From contig CAYJOR010000066.1 in the NCBI GenBank assembly GCA_964371865.1, forward strand, positions 1 to 13,977: a DNA stretch of 13,977 nucleotides, given 5' to 3'. Shown here one piece after another: positions 1 through 6,357 of the stretch. This stretch comes from CAYJAZ01 sp964371865. GTDB lineage: Bacteria > Desulfobacterota > Desulfovibrionia > Desulfovibrionales > Desulfovibrionaceae. The notes beneath the pieces are model-generated. The model worked only from the letters and a program-made list of their open reading frames with translations. It searched no databases and was not told the DNA's origin. Position numbers and translations under genes: made by a program. Each line of letters begins with the position of its first letter. Position 1 is the first letter of the stretch.

Positions 1-131
1 CTCGCATAACCTTTGACACCGTATGATAACTGTATGGACAATCATAATCTAATTGGAGTTTCTCATAAGTTCGTAATTTCTCCTTTGTGGCTATGTTCAT
101 GAATATATTGAAATCGTAATCGTTTCCCTAT
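1..131 (-). pseudogene. IS3 orfB (integrase) remnant, frameshifted with an internal deletion
   Basis: In the -1 frame relative to orfA the minus strand encodes KEIGKRLRFQYIHEHSHKGE and then ITNL, the usual N-terminus of an IS3 orfB. It stops at a TGA at 65-63. The frame then changes, and from about 75 to the window edge it reads KLQLDYDCPYSYHTVSKVMR, which resembles the pre-catalytic region that in IS3 orfB lies tens of residues further on. An internal deletion with frameshift is therefore likely. An A-AAA-G run at 138-134 just before the orfA stop is the type of slippery site that IS3 elements use for the -1 orfAB fusion. The DDE catalytic core would lie to the left of the window and cannot be judged. 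Confidence 0.6.
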
Positions 132-454
132 TTCTTTTGGCGAGCTGCGAAAAAAACAGCGGCATCTTCGAGTATCTTTCTATCTCTAATAAGCTGATAA
201 TTTTCACTTTTTAGCATTGCATTTTCTTTTTCTAACTGCTTTACACGCTCAACAAGCTTTAAAGATTCTTTCGGTTCCGGATCTATAGGCGATAGCGGTA
301 AATCTCCTTGTTTAGCCTTATAAAGCCATGTGTAGAGAGTATCAACCGGAATATTTAGTTGATTACTCGCTTGCTTAGCGCCAACTTCCTTAGCTAAGTA
401 GACCGCATTGGCTCGATATTCTGCCGTATAACTTCGTTGTATTTTCTTAGTCAT
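128..454 (-). CDS. IS3-family transposase OrfA
   Basis: This 108-residue protein binds the ends of its insertion sequence. Residues about 11-45 form the HTH_Tnp_1-type helix-turn-helix (AVYLAKEVGAKQASNQLNIP, then the recognition helix DTLYTWL). Residues about 64-97 form a leucine-zipper coiled coil (LVERVKQLEKENAMLKSENY) typical of IS3 OrfA dimerisation. The length is normal for the family (about 90-110). The start is supported by an AGGAG about six bases upstream of the ATG at 454. The gene itself looks intact, but its partner orfB is broken, so the element is probably not autonomous. The family call is secure; the IS3 subgroup is not resolved. Confidence 0.85.
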   Translation of the reverse strand: MTKKIQRSYTAEYRANAVYLAKEVGAKQASNQLNIPVDTLYTWLYKAKQGDLPLSPIDPEPKESLKLVERVKQLEKENAMLKSENYQLIRDRKILEDAAVFFAARQKK

Positions 455-500
455 AATTACTCCTATACTTCTTTTTATTTATAGAAATTTATGACAAAAT

Positions 501-1100
501 TCAATAACACTTTTTTTGTACTATATCAGCGCCTGCATCAACTATAGTTTGAGCTGTTTCAACTTTACAATGAAGAGCATCTGCAACAACTACACTTCCT
601 TGAATATTTAGTTCCTGTACTATCTCTCGCAACATACTTATTTCACTAAACTTATCACCAAGACATTCTCTGGAAGCTATTATTAGACCTGAATTTGCTA
701 CTAGGGCACTAACTATATGTAACTGACTATTATCATAAGAAAAATTTGAACTCGATAAAATAGATTTACCATCTATAGCTATAGTTTTATTCTCAAAGTC
801 TCCTTGCAAAGTTCCCAGAATCCAACTTTCAAACTTTACATTAAAGTCTTTATAGTTTACATAAGATAACATATTGTAAAAATGAGATTTTTTAGGAAGA
901 GCTTCTATAGCAAATGTCTTCTTTAGAAACTCAGCAACATGTTCTTCGCAACTCCAATCGTAAATATCTTCTACCGTTTCAAGACTTGAAAGTAAACCAC
1001 AAACCATAGTAATCAAAACGTCCTGAATTTTATACCAGTATCCCTTATGATTAGAACTTTCAGCAACCTCTTCCATAGATTCTTGCAAGCTTTCAAACAT
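501..1100 (-). pseudogene. ISAs1-family transposase, C-terminally truncated
   Basis: I place the start at 1100 (MFESLQESM), which has GAGGT just upstream; an upstream in-frame ATG at 1139 lacks a ribosome site. About 199 residues remain of the roughly 370 expected. The N-terminal DDE_Tnp_1-associated domain is present. The first catalytic Asp lies in IAIDGKS (residue 110). The motif VVADALHC (residues 171-178) matches the ISAs1 'DALHCQ' block with the second Asp at 174. Translation ends in QKKCY right after GADIV, where complete members continue into the LALKxNQ block. The catalytic Glu and the C-terminal third are missing. The break coincides with the adjoining IS3 element. The protein should be catalytically dead. 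Confidence 0.8.
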
Positions 1101-1195
1101 ACTATACCTCAATTTTGAATTAAGGCATAACTTTATCAAATTATTATGAACTTTAAAAGAAATATTTTTTATTAATAGATTTTAATAGCTTAAAA

Positions 1196-1206
1196 CCTTG
1201 TCAAGG
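1196..1206. repeat. Palindrome at the probable ISAs1 outer end
   Basis: CCTTGTCAAGG is a perfect 11-base palindrome about 95 bases upstream of the transposase start. Read on the minus strand it continues as CAAGGTTTTAAGC, which resembles the CAGGG-type terminal repeats of ISAs1 elements. It may mark the element boundary. No second end is available for comparison, so this is tentative. Confidence 0.3.
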
Positions 1207-1259
1207 TTTGAGGTGAATTGGAATAACGTGCATATATACCCACAATATATAATAATTGA

Positions 1260-1287
1260 TTGACAACAAATATAATCTCTGTATAAT
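1260..1287 (+). promoter_or_regulatory. Consensus sigma-70 promoter ahead of the decayed ACP/KASIII genes
   Basis: The sequence is TTGACA (1260-1265), a 16-base spacer, then TATAAT (1282-1287). Both hexamers match the consensus exactly. A second TATAAT at 1271-1276 is too close to the -35 to be used with it. The promoter points towards the pseudogenes at 1389-2101 and the intact deacetylase at 2129, so it probably still drives the latter. Confidence 0.7.
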
Positions 1288-1388
1288 GAACAAAGTATTT
1301 TTTGTGATTTGATAATAGATATTTTTCCACCAATAGATCACTAAGGGTATATAATTTTTGAAAGAAATTTTTTATTCAGGAAACTTTT

Positions 1389-1493
1389 ATGGATAGTACA
1401 ACATTTTTACAACAGTTTATATCAATAACTAACAATATAGACCAAGAAAAAATAACTTTAGAAACACCATTCGACTCGCAAAACAGAGTCTAG
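1389..1493 (+). pseudogene. Acyl carrier protein remnant (N-terminal half)
   Basis: From an ATG at 1389 with AGGAAA about eight bases upstream, 34 codons read MDSTTFLQQFISITNNID and continue to TLETPFDSQ before a TAG at 1491. The pattern of a short helical N-terminus followed by a 'TPF' segment just before the phosphopantetheine Ser is that of discrete acyl carrier proteins in surface-glycan loci. The DSL/xWSSL phosphopantetheine site and the rest are gone. The sequence passes directly into a KASIII fragment in another frame. The assignment rests on a short stretch plus its neighbour. Confidence 0.5.
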
Positions 1494-2101
1494 CTACTGG
1501 TTTATAGCAGAAGAAGAAGAAGCTGTTCTTGACTTGACCGTTGCTATTGTAAAAAACTATTAGCAAATATAGCATTGCTAAACAAAGTATTGATGGTATT
1601 TTTTTACGCTAAAAACCTTAATTTTATACTTCCGGAAAATATTTCTTTACCACACAGTCTCCTAAACCTTACGTCGAGTGTTTATGCACTTGATATAAAT
1701 CAAAGTTTTAGCGCATATATTTGTTCATTTGTAACAGATTATGCTCTGATAAAATTAGGTATATTTAGTCGTGCATTACGTGATAATACTGAAACCTCCG
1801 CAAAATACCCAGCTAAAAAGAGAAGTCTCTTCGTATCACTTTTTCAGATATAGCTGCAGAAACACTGTTGGAGGTCAATGGTGAATCGATAGGTAGAATT
1901 ACCTTGTTCAATTTCGAAACAAATGGTGCTGAAGCAAAACGTCTAATTTTTCCATAAGGTGGAACAAGACAATTAGATGATAACTATTTCAGCATCTGTT
2001 CCTTTTAATCTTAGAAGAAGTTTGTAGGTCAGAATAAAAAGGTCTTATAAAGTGATTTTCTTGCAGACTTGTCTTCAGCTGCTTGTATCACAAGGGTATA
2101 G
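1480..2101 (+). pseudogene. 3-oxoacyl-ACP synthase III (KASIII/FabH-like), decayed
   Basis: Successive frames reconstruct a KASIII. About 1480-1560 gives WFIAEEEEAVLDLTVAIVKN. The next frame (1560-1853) gives LANIALLNKV, FILPENISLPHSLLNL and YALDINQSFSAYICSFVTDY, ending near SLFVSLF. A third frame (1841-1957) gives FSDIAAETLLEVNGE and then P-stop-GGTR, equivalent to the family's PxGGSR. About 1995-2060 gives SVPFNLRRSL-stop, then IKRSYKVIF. The end (to 2101) gives ADLSSAACITRV, matching the GFGxGLSxxxC terminus. The catalytic Cys is Phe (TTT for TGT) in DINQSFSAY. At least three frameshifts and two stops are present. The stretch with the catalytic His and Asn is deleted, as is the N-terminus. 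The enzyme would have condensed an acyl group on the neighbouring ACP. Confidence 0.8.
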
Positions 2102-2116
2102 TTAGTAATTTTTTTG

Positions 2117-2122
2117 AAGGAG
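2117..2122 (+). promoter_or_regulatory. Ribosome binding site that fixes the deacetylase start
   Basis: AAGGAG lies six bases before the ATG at 2129. A longer reading from the TTG at 2114 would place this Shine-Dalgarno inside the coding region, so 2129 is the better start. Confidence 0.8.
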
Positions 2123-2128
2123 TATGTC

Positions 2129-3145
2129 ATGGGTAAAGTAAAAAACTGTATTTTGTACATAGCCAAAGCATTAGGGTTATTTAACCTTGCGAAATATATT
2201 ACACAATCAGATTTGCGTATTGTTTGTTGGCACGGATTTTCTGAAGGCGATGAATGTTTGTGGGCTGGTGGTATTATGATGCACCCTCAAACATTAGATA
2301 AACGCATGCAGTATATCGTAAAAAATTATAATCTAATGAGCTTAGATGCTGCAACAGAAGCTTTAAAAGAAAACAAGCTCCCTAGAAATACTTTGGTTAT
2401 CACTCTTGATGACGGATTTATGGGAACAGCTACTTTGGCTCACCCTATTTTTGCAAAATATAACGCTCCTTATACTCTATATCTGACAACTTATTACGTT
2501 AATAAAAATATACAAATTGTAAACCTAATTCTAAACTATGCACTTTGGAAAACAAAATTATCGTCAGTAACGCTGAGTGTTGATAGTTCGCGTATTGAAT
2601 ACAGTTTAAACAAGAAAGAAAGTAAACAAGAACTTTTCGAACATATGTTCATAAAAATTGATTCAATGCAAAGTATTTCTGAAAAGCAAGTGGCTCTTCA
2701 TGACTTTCTTACTTTGCTTGGACTAGATGCTAGTGAAATTCTCTCTAGGGAATGCCTAAAACTGCTTACTCTTGATCAATTACAGTTTTTAGCTTCTCAA
2801 AATGTTGATATTCAACTACATACGCACCGCCATAGATTCCCTGATGAAGATGCTCTCCTAATTAAAGAACTTGAAGAAAATGCTCGAGCAATTAATGAAA
2901 TTACAAAAAAAAATGCTTTCCACTTATGTTACCCAAGTGGAATATATAGGTTAAATGCCTTAGATGTTTTACAGTCAGTTGGCATAAAAAGTGCTACAAC
3001 TTGTATTATTGGTCTTAATACATCTAAAGATAATCCTTTACTTTTAAAGAGATTTTTAGACTCTGAAAATGATTCACAAATTGAATTCGAAGCTAATCTT
3101 ACAGGCTTCACATCTCTAGCTAAAAAAATTCTAGGTCGAAATTAA
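2129..3145 (+). CDS. Polysaccharide deacetylase family protein (NodB/CE4-like)
   Basis: The protein has 338 residues. It carries the NodB-homology signature in order: ITLDDG (91-96, the two metal/catalytic Asp at 94-95), HTHRH (231-235, the His-rich metal motif) and CYPSG (267-271, equivalent to the R-x-PxG block). LLKRFLD near 305-311 is the usual C-terminal strand. A long insert (about 125-225) separates motifs 1 and 2, as in deacetylase-like proteins of O-antigen and capsule clusters. There is no signal peptide, so cytoplasmic or membrane-side action on a sugar intermediate is likely. It follows the ACP/KASIII relics by 27 bases and seems to be the surviving last gene of their operon. The deacetylated substrate is unknown, and some family members remove other groups. 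Confidence 0.8.
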   Translation: MGKVKNCILYIAKALGLFNLAKYITQSDLRIVCWHGFSEGDECLWAGGIMMHPQTLDKRMQYIVKNYNLMSLDAATEALKENKLPRNTLVITLDDGFMGTATLAHPIFAKYNAPYTLYLTTYYVNKNIQIVNLILNYALWKTKLSSVTLSVDSSRIEYSLNKKESKQELFEHMFIKIDSMQSISEKQVALHDFLTLLGLDASEILSRECLKLLTLDQLQFLASQNVDIQLHTHRHRFPDEDALLIKELEENARAINEITKKNAFHLCYPSGIYRLNALDVLQSVGIKSATTCIIGLNTSKDNPLLLKRFLDSENDSQIEFEANLTGFTSLAKKILGRN

Positions 3146-3271
3146 AAGTACTTACAAGAGAGAAAGCACAAAAGCTTTTTATAGCGAAAAAAACTAATGA
3201 ATCTTGGTCAACCTACTTTATATACGACCAAATACAAGATGCTAAAAATATTCACCTTTTCTATAAGTATA

Positions 3272-3315
3272 GAGGGAGAAGTATTCACTTTTAGAAAAAA
3301 GTAAATTTCTCCCTC
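3272..3315 (+). terminator. Hairpin downstream of the deacetylase gene
   Basis: GAGGGAGAA (3272-3280) pairs with TTCTCCCTC (3307-3315). An inner ACTTTT/AAAAGT pairing extends the stem. It is followed by CTTTGTAATTTTTAG, a broken T-tract. It probably ends transcription of the deacetylase unit. The weak T-run leaves it moderate. Confidence 0.5.
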
Positions 3316-3634
3316 CTTTGTAATTTTTAGTCTACTTTTCAATCCTTTTTTGGACATAGAATTCAAGCGGTACAGCCCAATATATTGTACGAACTTCCTT
3401 AGTATTTTCTGAAGTCAACGAAATTGATATTATCAAGTACAACTGTAGTTTTTTTAATTGCAACATTCTCCCCCTTTTTTAGAGCTATGTGTTTAAGAAT
3501 CTTTGCTCTTTCATAAATATTTCAAAAACAATTTTACTCCCTAAAAAAGAAGTTAAATATTATACATTTGAAAAAACACAAATTGAACATATCAAATATT
3601 TTTCAAGATAAAAATGATTTTATTTTTTTATAAC

Positions 3635-3787
3635 TAGGGTGTGTTTCTAAATTCAGAAATTTTGTGGAATTTTCAATGAAAAGTGATTTTTTATGAAGTG
3701 CAGTGTATAAACACATACATAAACTGAATAAAAAACCATCTTTGAGGATGAAAAAACGCAAAAGAATGAATTTAGAAACACACCCTA
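3635..3787. mobile_element. MITE-like element with perfect terminal inverted repeats
   Basis: A 149-base unit (3637-3785) runs from GGGTGTGTTTCTAAATTCA to its exact reverse complement TGAATTTAGAAACACACCC. It is bounded by TA on both sides (3635-3636 and 3786-3787), as expected for a TA target duplication. The similarity between the arms continues imperfectly inward, so the transcript could fold into a long hairpin. It encodes no protein. TA duplication with GGG-type ends is seen in IS630/Tc1 and some IS5-family transposons, so a trans-acting transposase of such a family would be the mobiliser. None is in this window. Confidence 0.75.
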
Positions 3788-3794
3788 ATATAAT

Positions 3795-3834
3795 AAAAAA
3801 AACGCTCCCACCAGATAGGTATCCAGTAGGAGCG
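3795..3834 (-). terminator. Rho-independent terminator of the chemoreceptor gene
   Basis: On the minus strand, CGCTCCTACTGG pairs with CTGGTGGGAGCG (12 pairs including G-U wobbles) across an eight-base loop and is followed by eight T's. It lies about 35 bases beyond the receptor stop, with one copy of the short TAGGGTGTG repeat in between. Confidence 0.9.
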
Positions 3835-3857
3835 CTTTGAATAAAAATGCTTTAATC

Positions 3858-3876
3858 TAGGGTGTGTTTCTAAATT
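3858..3876 (+). repeat. Solo repeat end overlapping the chemoreceptor stop codon
   Basis: TAGGGTGTGTTTCTAAATT is identical to the first 19 bases of the left end of the MITE-like element at 3635. The repeat diverges from it immediately after. Read on the minus strand, its TTTAG supplies the TAG stop (3872-3870) of the receptor gene. No inverted partner is found nearby. Confidence 0.8.
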
Positions 3877-5978
3877 TTACCTGAACGCAAATCTTTTATA
3901 ACTAATGAAAGTGCTGTTGAAGCTTCAAGTAGATCATTCACGGCTTGTTCGGCACGCTCTTCACCATCTGCAAGTTCACTTGTTGCACTACTCATTGCTT
4001 GAACATTATTTGTTATTTCATGCGAGGTTGATGCTTGCTCTTCGCTTGCCGATGCAATTGAACGAATTTCACTTGCTGTGCTGTCAGCTAATTGTTCGAT
4101 GTTTGAAAGAGAAGCTGAAGCTTTATCAACAACTTCTGAAGATTTACTTACAAATTCAGCTGCGCCACGCATTGCATTCATATTTGTTTGTGTACTTTCT
4201 TGGATTGTCGTAATGGCAATGTTAACTTGTTTTGTAGCGTCCATTGTCTTTTCAGCTAATTTTCTAACTTCATCGGCAACAACGGCAAAGCCACGCCCTG
4301 CTTCACCTGCTCTTGCTGCTTCAATCGCTGCGTTTAGAGCTAAAAGATTTGTTTGATCTGCTATATCACTAATAACATTCATAATCACATCAATTGACTC
4401 TGCTTGCCCACCAAGAGCTTCAAGACCTTCGCGCATTGATAAGCTTTGTTCTTCAATCTTATTCATATTGATAATAACATCACTCATAAGCTTACGACCT
4501 TCTTGTGCTTCTGAGTATGTATTTTCTGCAAGATTAGCTGTTTTTGCACTGCTTGAAGCTACCTCTGTTACCACTGTATTCATTTCGTTGATTGAGACAG
4601 TAATTTGTTCAACTCTTCTTGATTGCGATGTTGTCATTTCTTCTGATATTTTTATTTCAGTAAGAAGAGCTTCTGTAGCGTCATTTAGTCTAGTAACAAC
4701 TTTATCAATCTCATCAGCAGCTTGGAGTATACCTTCACGCTTTGCTTGCTCTCCTTGAATTTTTGCTTCTTCGGCTTCTTGGAAAGCTATACGAGAATCT
4801 TCAAGAGCTTTTTCCGCTTCTTTAATTTTATCATTTGCAGTTTTAATAAGCTCTACAAGTTTTGCTACCATGCCTAGTAAGCTTTGATGAAGAGTTCCAA
4901 GTTCGCCTTTGAATTGTGAAGCATCTTTAGGAATTGCATCTAAATCACCACTGGCTACTGCTTGAGATGAATTTGCTAAAAGTTCAACCGGTTTCGCAAT
5001 TGAGCGAGAAAGAACTACAGCTACTCCCACCATGATAGCAATAATAATAAGGCCTGCTACTAAAATACTTATAGTAATTTCCATAGCATCAGCAAATACT
5101 TCTGCTTCTTCTTGGAGCATTACATATGTCCAACCGGTATTATCTTTATAAACGTCAATAAGCCATTGTTTATTATCAAATTTTATATTAGTTGAATGGT
5201 TTCCGTTACTTCTGATAGCTTCTTCTAATTCAGAAACAATATTTCTCGGTAAGTCGCCTAACGTTTTTCCAATCCAGCTTCCGGTACCAGCAACAGAACG
5301 AGCAGACACAATTTGATTAGATGGATTTAATAAAATCATATAACCGGTTTCACCTATTTTAGATGAGCCCACTTGTTCATTAAGAGTTTCAAGGCTGATA
5401 TCAAGAGCCGCTGCAGCAATCATTTGACCACTGAGCATAACAGGTGCAACAACGGTTGTAACAAGGCTGCCTGTATCAGATAAATATGCTTCTGTTATAG
5501 TAGTTTTTCTTTCGTTTTTAGTATCAAGATACCAAGGTCTTTTGCTTGGATCAAACCCTGCTGACAAGTTACTATCGGGAACAATTGTAATTCCACCTTT
5601 ACTATTAGCTACATAAACAAGTAAATAATCCGAAAAATTATTCTTCATGTTTTGAAGTTCATTATAAAGAGTACGCTCTTTCATTGGTAATGTGTTACCA
5701 TTAGTTTTTATGCCGTTTGGCAAATCAACATAAATTGATAAATCTTCAACTACAGCCTCAAGACTTTGAGAATTTGCTACTAATTCAGCATTTGATTTAG
5801 CAGTATCTAAAAAAAGTTCAACATAGGAACTCATTTTATAGAGCTGAGCATCAGCAGATTTAGTAAATTGTGTTGTTAAAGCTTCTTTAACTTCAAAATT
5901 TACCATTACAGTCACACCGCCAACAGTTGTAATAACAGCTAAAACAATAGCTAGTATAATTTTAGACCCTATACGCAT
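3870..5978 (-). CDS. Methyl-accepting chemotaxis protein with dCache sensor
   Basis: This 702-residue inner-membrane receptor controls the CheA kinase. TM1 spans about 7-28. A periplasmic double-Cache domain spans about 30-295. TM2 is at about 301-323, HAMP at about 324-378, and a coiled signalling domain runs to the end. The hairpin tip DQTNLLALNAAIEAARAGEA (541-560) with GRGFAVVADEVRKLAEKT is fully conserved. In the sensor, F142, R147, W149, Y150, Y165 and D193 match the spacing of the amino-acid-binding Cache motif known from PctA-type receptors, with Phe in place of the first Tyr. Ligand class is therefore inferred as an amino acid or amine. There is no C-terminal CheR-binding pentapeptide. 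The gene ends in KDLRSGKI, with the stop inside a dispersed repeat. GAGG precedes the start codon by six to seven bases. The signalling-domain style is like that of Desulfovibrio receptors. Confidence 0.93.
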   Translation of the reverse strand: MRIGSKIILAIVLAVITTVGGVTVMVNFEVKEALTTQFTKSADAQLYKMSSYVELFLDTAKSNAELVANSQSLEAVVEDLSIYVDLPNGIKTNGNTLPMKERTLYNELQNMKNNFSDYLLVYVANSKGGITIVPDSNLSAGFDPSKRPWYLDTKNERKTTITEAYLSDTGSLVTTVVAPVMLSGQMIAAAALDISLETLNEQVGSSKIGETGYMILLNPSNQIVSARSVAGTGSWIGKTLGDLPRNIVSELEEAIRSNGNHSTNIKFDNKQWLIDVYKDNTGWTYVMLQEEAEVFADAMEITISILVAGLIIIAIMVGVAVVLSRSIAKPVELLANSSQAVASGDLDAIPKDASQFKGELGTLHQSLLGMVAKLVELIKTANDKIKEAEKALEDSRIAFQEAEEAKIQGEQAKREGILQAADEIDKVVTRLNDATEALLTEIKISEEMTTSQSRRVEQITVSINEMNTVVTEVASSSAKTANLAENTYSEAQEGRKLMSDVIINMNKIEEQSLSMREGLEALGGQAESIDVIMNVISDIADQTNLLALNAAIEAARAGEAGRGFAVVADEVRKLAEKTMDATKQVNIAITTIQESTQTNMNAMRGAAEFVSKSSEVVDKASASLSNIEQLADSTASEIRSIASASEEQASTSHEITNNVQAMSSATSELADGEERAEQAVNDLLEASTALSLVIKDLRSGKI

Positions 5979-6029
5979 AAAAACCTCATTTTTATATTTT
6001 ATTTCTTCAAATAAAATTAATTAGCAAAA

Positions 6030-6052
6030 TCTAGATTCAACTCAATTCTAGA
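6030..6052. promoter_or_regulatory. TCTAGA-N11-TCTAGA dyad in the receptor leader
   Basis: TCTAGATT and AATTCTAGA form an imperfect inverted repeat downstream of the predicted receptor promoter, about 50-75 bases before its start codon. It could be an operator or a leader hairpin. There is no family match. Confidence 0.3.
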
Positions 6053-6080
6053 GAACGAATAATCTCGAGCATACAAAAAC

Positions 6081-6107
6081 TTATCGCCAATAAATAAAAA
6101 AAGTATA
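6081..6107 (-). promoter_or_regulatory. Sigma-28 (FliA)-type promoter of the chemoreceptor gene
   Basis: On the minus strand, TATA (6107-6104), exactly 15 bases, then GGCGATAA (6088-6081). The flagellar sigma-28 consensus is TAAA-N15-GCCGATAA, so 10 of 12 positions agree with exact spacing. It sits about 100 bases before a chemotaxis receptor, a typical FliA target. Confidence 0.65.
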
Positions 6108-6338
6108 GTGCTAAGGATAGTTTTTTTATGATTTGCTAAAGGAATACCTTTCTAATACAAATTTACAGAGATTTGAACAACGTAAAAATTATTTTTCATG
6201 TAAAATAAGAATTTTTTTTAAATTTTCATGAAAGAAATTCTATTATTTTAAGATATTTTATAAAAAAATTCTCCCTTTGAAAATGTCGCTAAACATATTC
6301 AAAAGAAGAATTATAACTTTACTCTGAGGGATTATATC

Positions 6339-6357
6339 TAGGGTGTTTTTCTAAATT
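6339..6357 (+). repeat. Solo repeat end overlapping the PHP gene stop codon
   Basis: TAGGGTGTTTTTCTAAATT differs by one base from the repeat at 3858 and from the terminal repeat of the MITE-like element. It is in the same orientation. As with the receptor gene, its reverse complement provides the TAG stop (6353-6351), and similarity ends exactly where the coding sequence begins to differ. Confidence 0.75.

Larger units (their letters stand above)
1..496 (-). mobile_element. IS3-family insertion sequence, partial and decayed
   Basis: This stretch holds an orfA with the IS3-type helix-turn-helix and leucine zipper, followed in the -1 frame by a damaged orfB that runs off the left edge. A plausible 5' end is at 496, where the minus strand reads TGTCATAAATTTC; IS3-family ends usually start with TG. 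The element abuts the point where the neighbouring ISAs1 transposase loses its reading frame (about 501), so it probably inserted into that gene. The other end lies outside the window. The exact end is inferred because only one terminus is visible. Confidence 0.65.
3146..3869. other. Intergenic stretch with coding-like scraps, a hairpin and a MITE-like element
   Basis: No intact gene is visible. On the plus strand, from just after the deacetylase to a TAG at 3292, one frame without a start reads KAQKLFIAKKTNESW then STYFIYDQIQDAKNIHLFYK, which has protein-like composition. On the minus strand, about 3514-3410 reads YERAKILKHIALKKGENVAI then VVLDNINFVD. After a frame change, 3400-3332 reads EVRTIYWAVPLEFYVQKRIE. 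Both look like debris of lost genes, but I recognise neither. The rest is AT-rich. The MITE-like element and the receptor gene's terminator fill 3635-3834. Confidence 0.4.
5979..6350. other. Receptor gene upstream region and PHP gene 3' flank
   Basis: The stretch contains no coding frame I can support. It holds the receptor's leader (about 95 bases), a sigma-28-like promoter at 6081-6107 and a dyad at 6030-6052. It also holds AT-rich DNA with a weak TCCCT/AGGGA pairing followed by T's on the minus strand (about 6330 to 6260), which may end PHP transcription. A copy of the TAGGGTGTG repeat closes it at 6339. Confidence 0.5.

Noticed and set aside
1575..1853. Open frame of 92 codons starting with TTG
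   Set aside because: It is the middle part of the broken KASIII; homology continues in other frames on both sides and the catalytic Cys is lost, so it is not an independent gene.
2114..2128. Upstream TTG start for the deacetylase
   Set aside because: It would translate the AAGGAG ribosome site; the ATG at 2129 has ideal spacing.
3905..4758. Three plus-strand open frames opposite the receptor gene
   Set aside because: They lie antisense to the conserved signalling domain, have no ribosome sites and no recognisable protein character.
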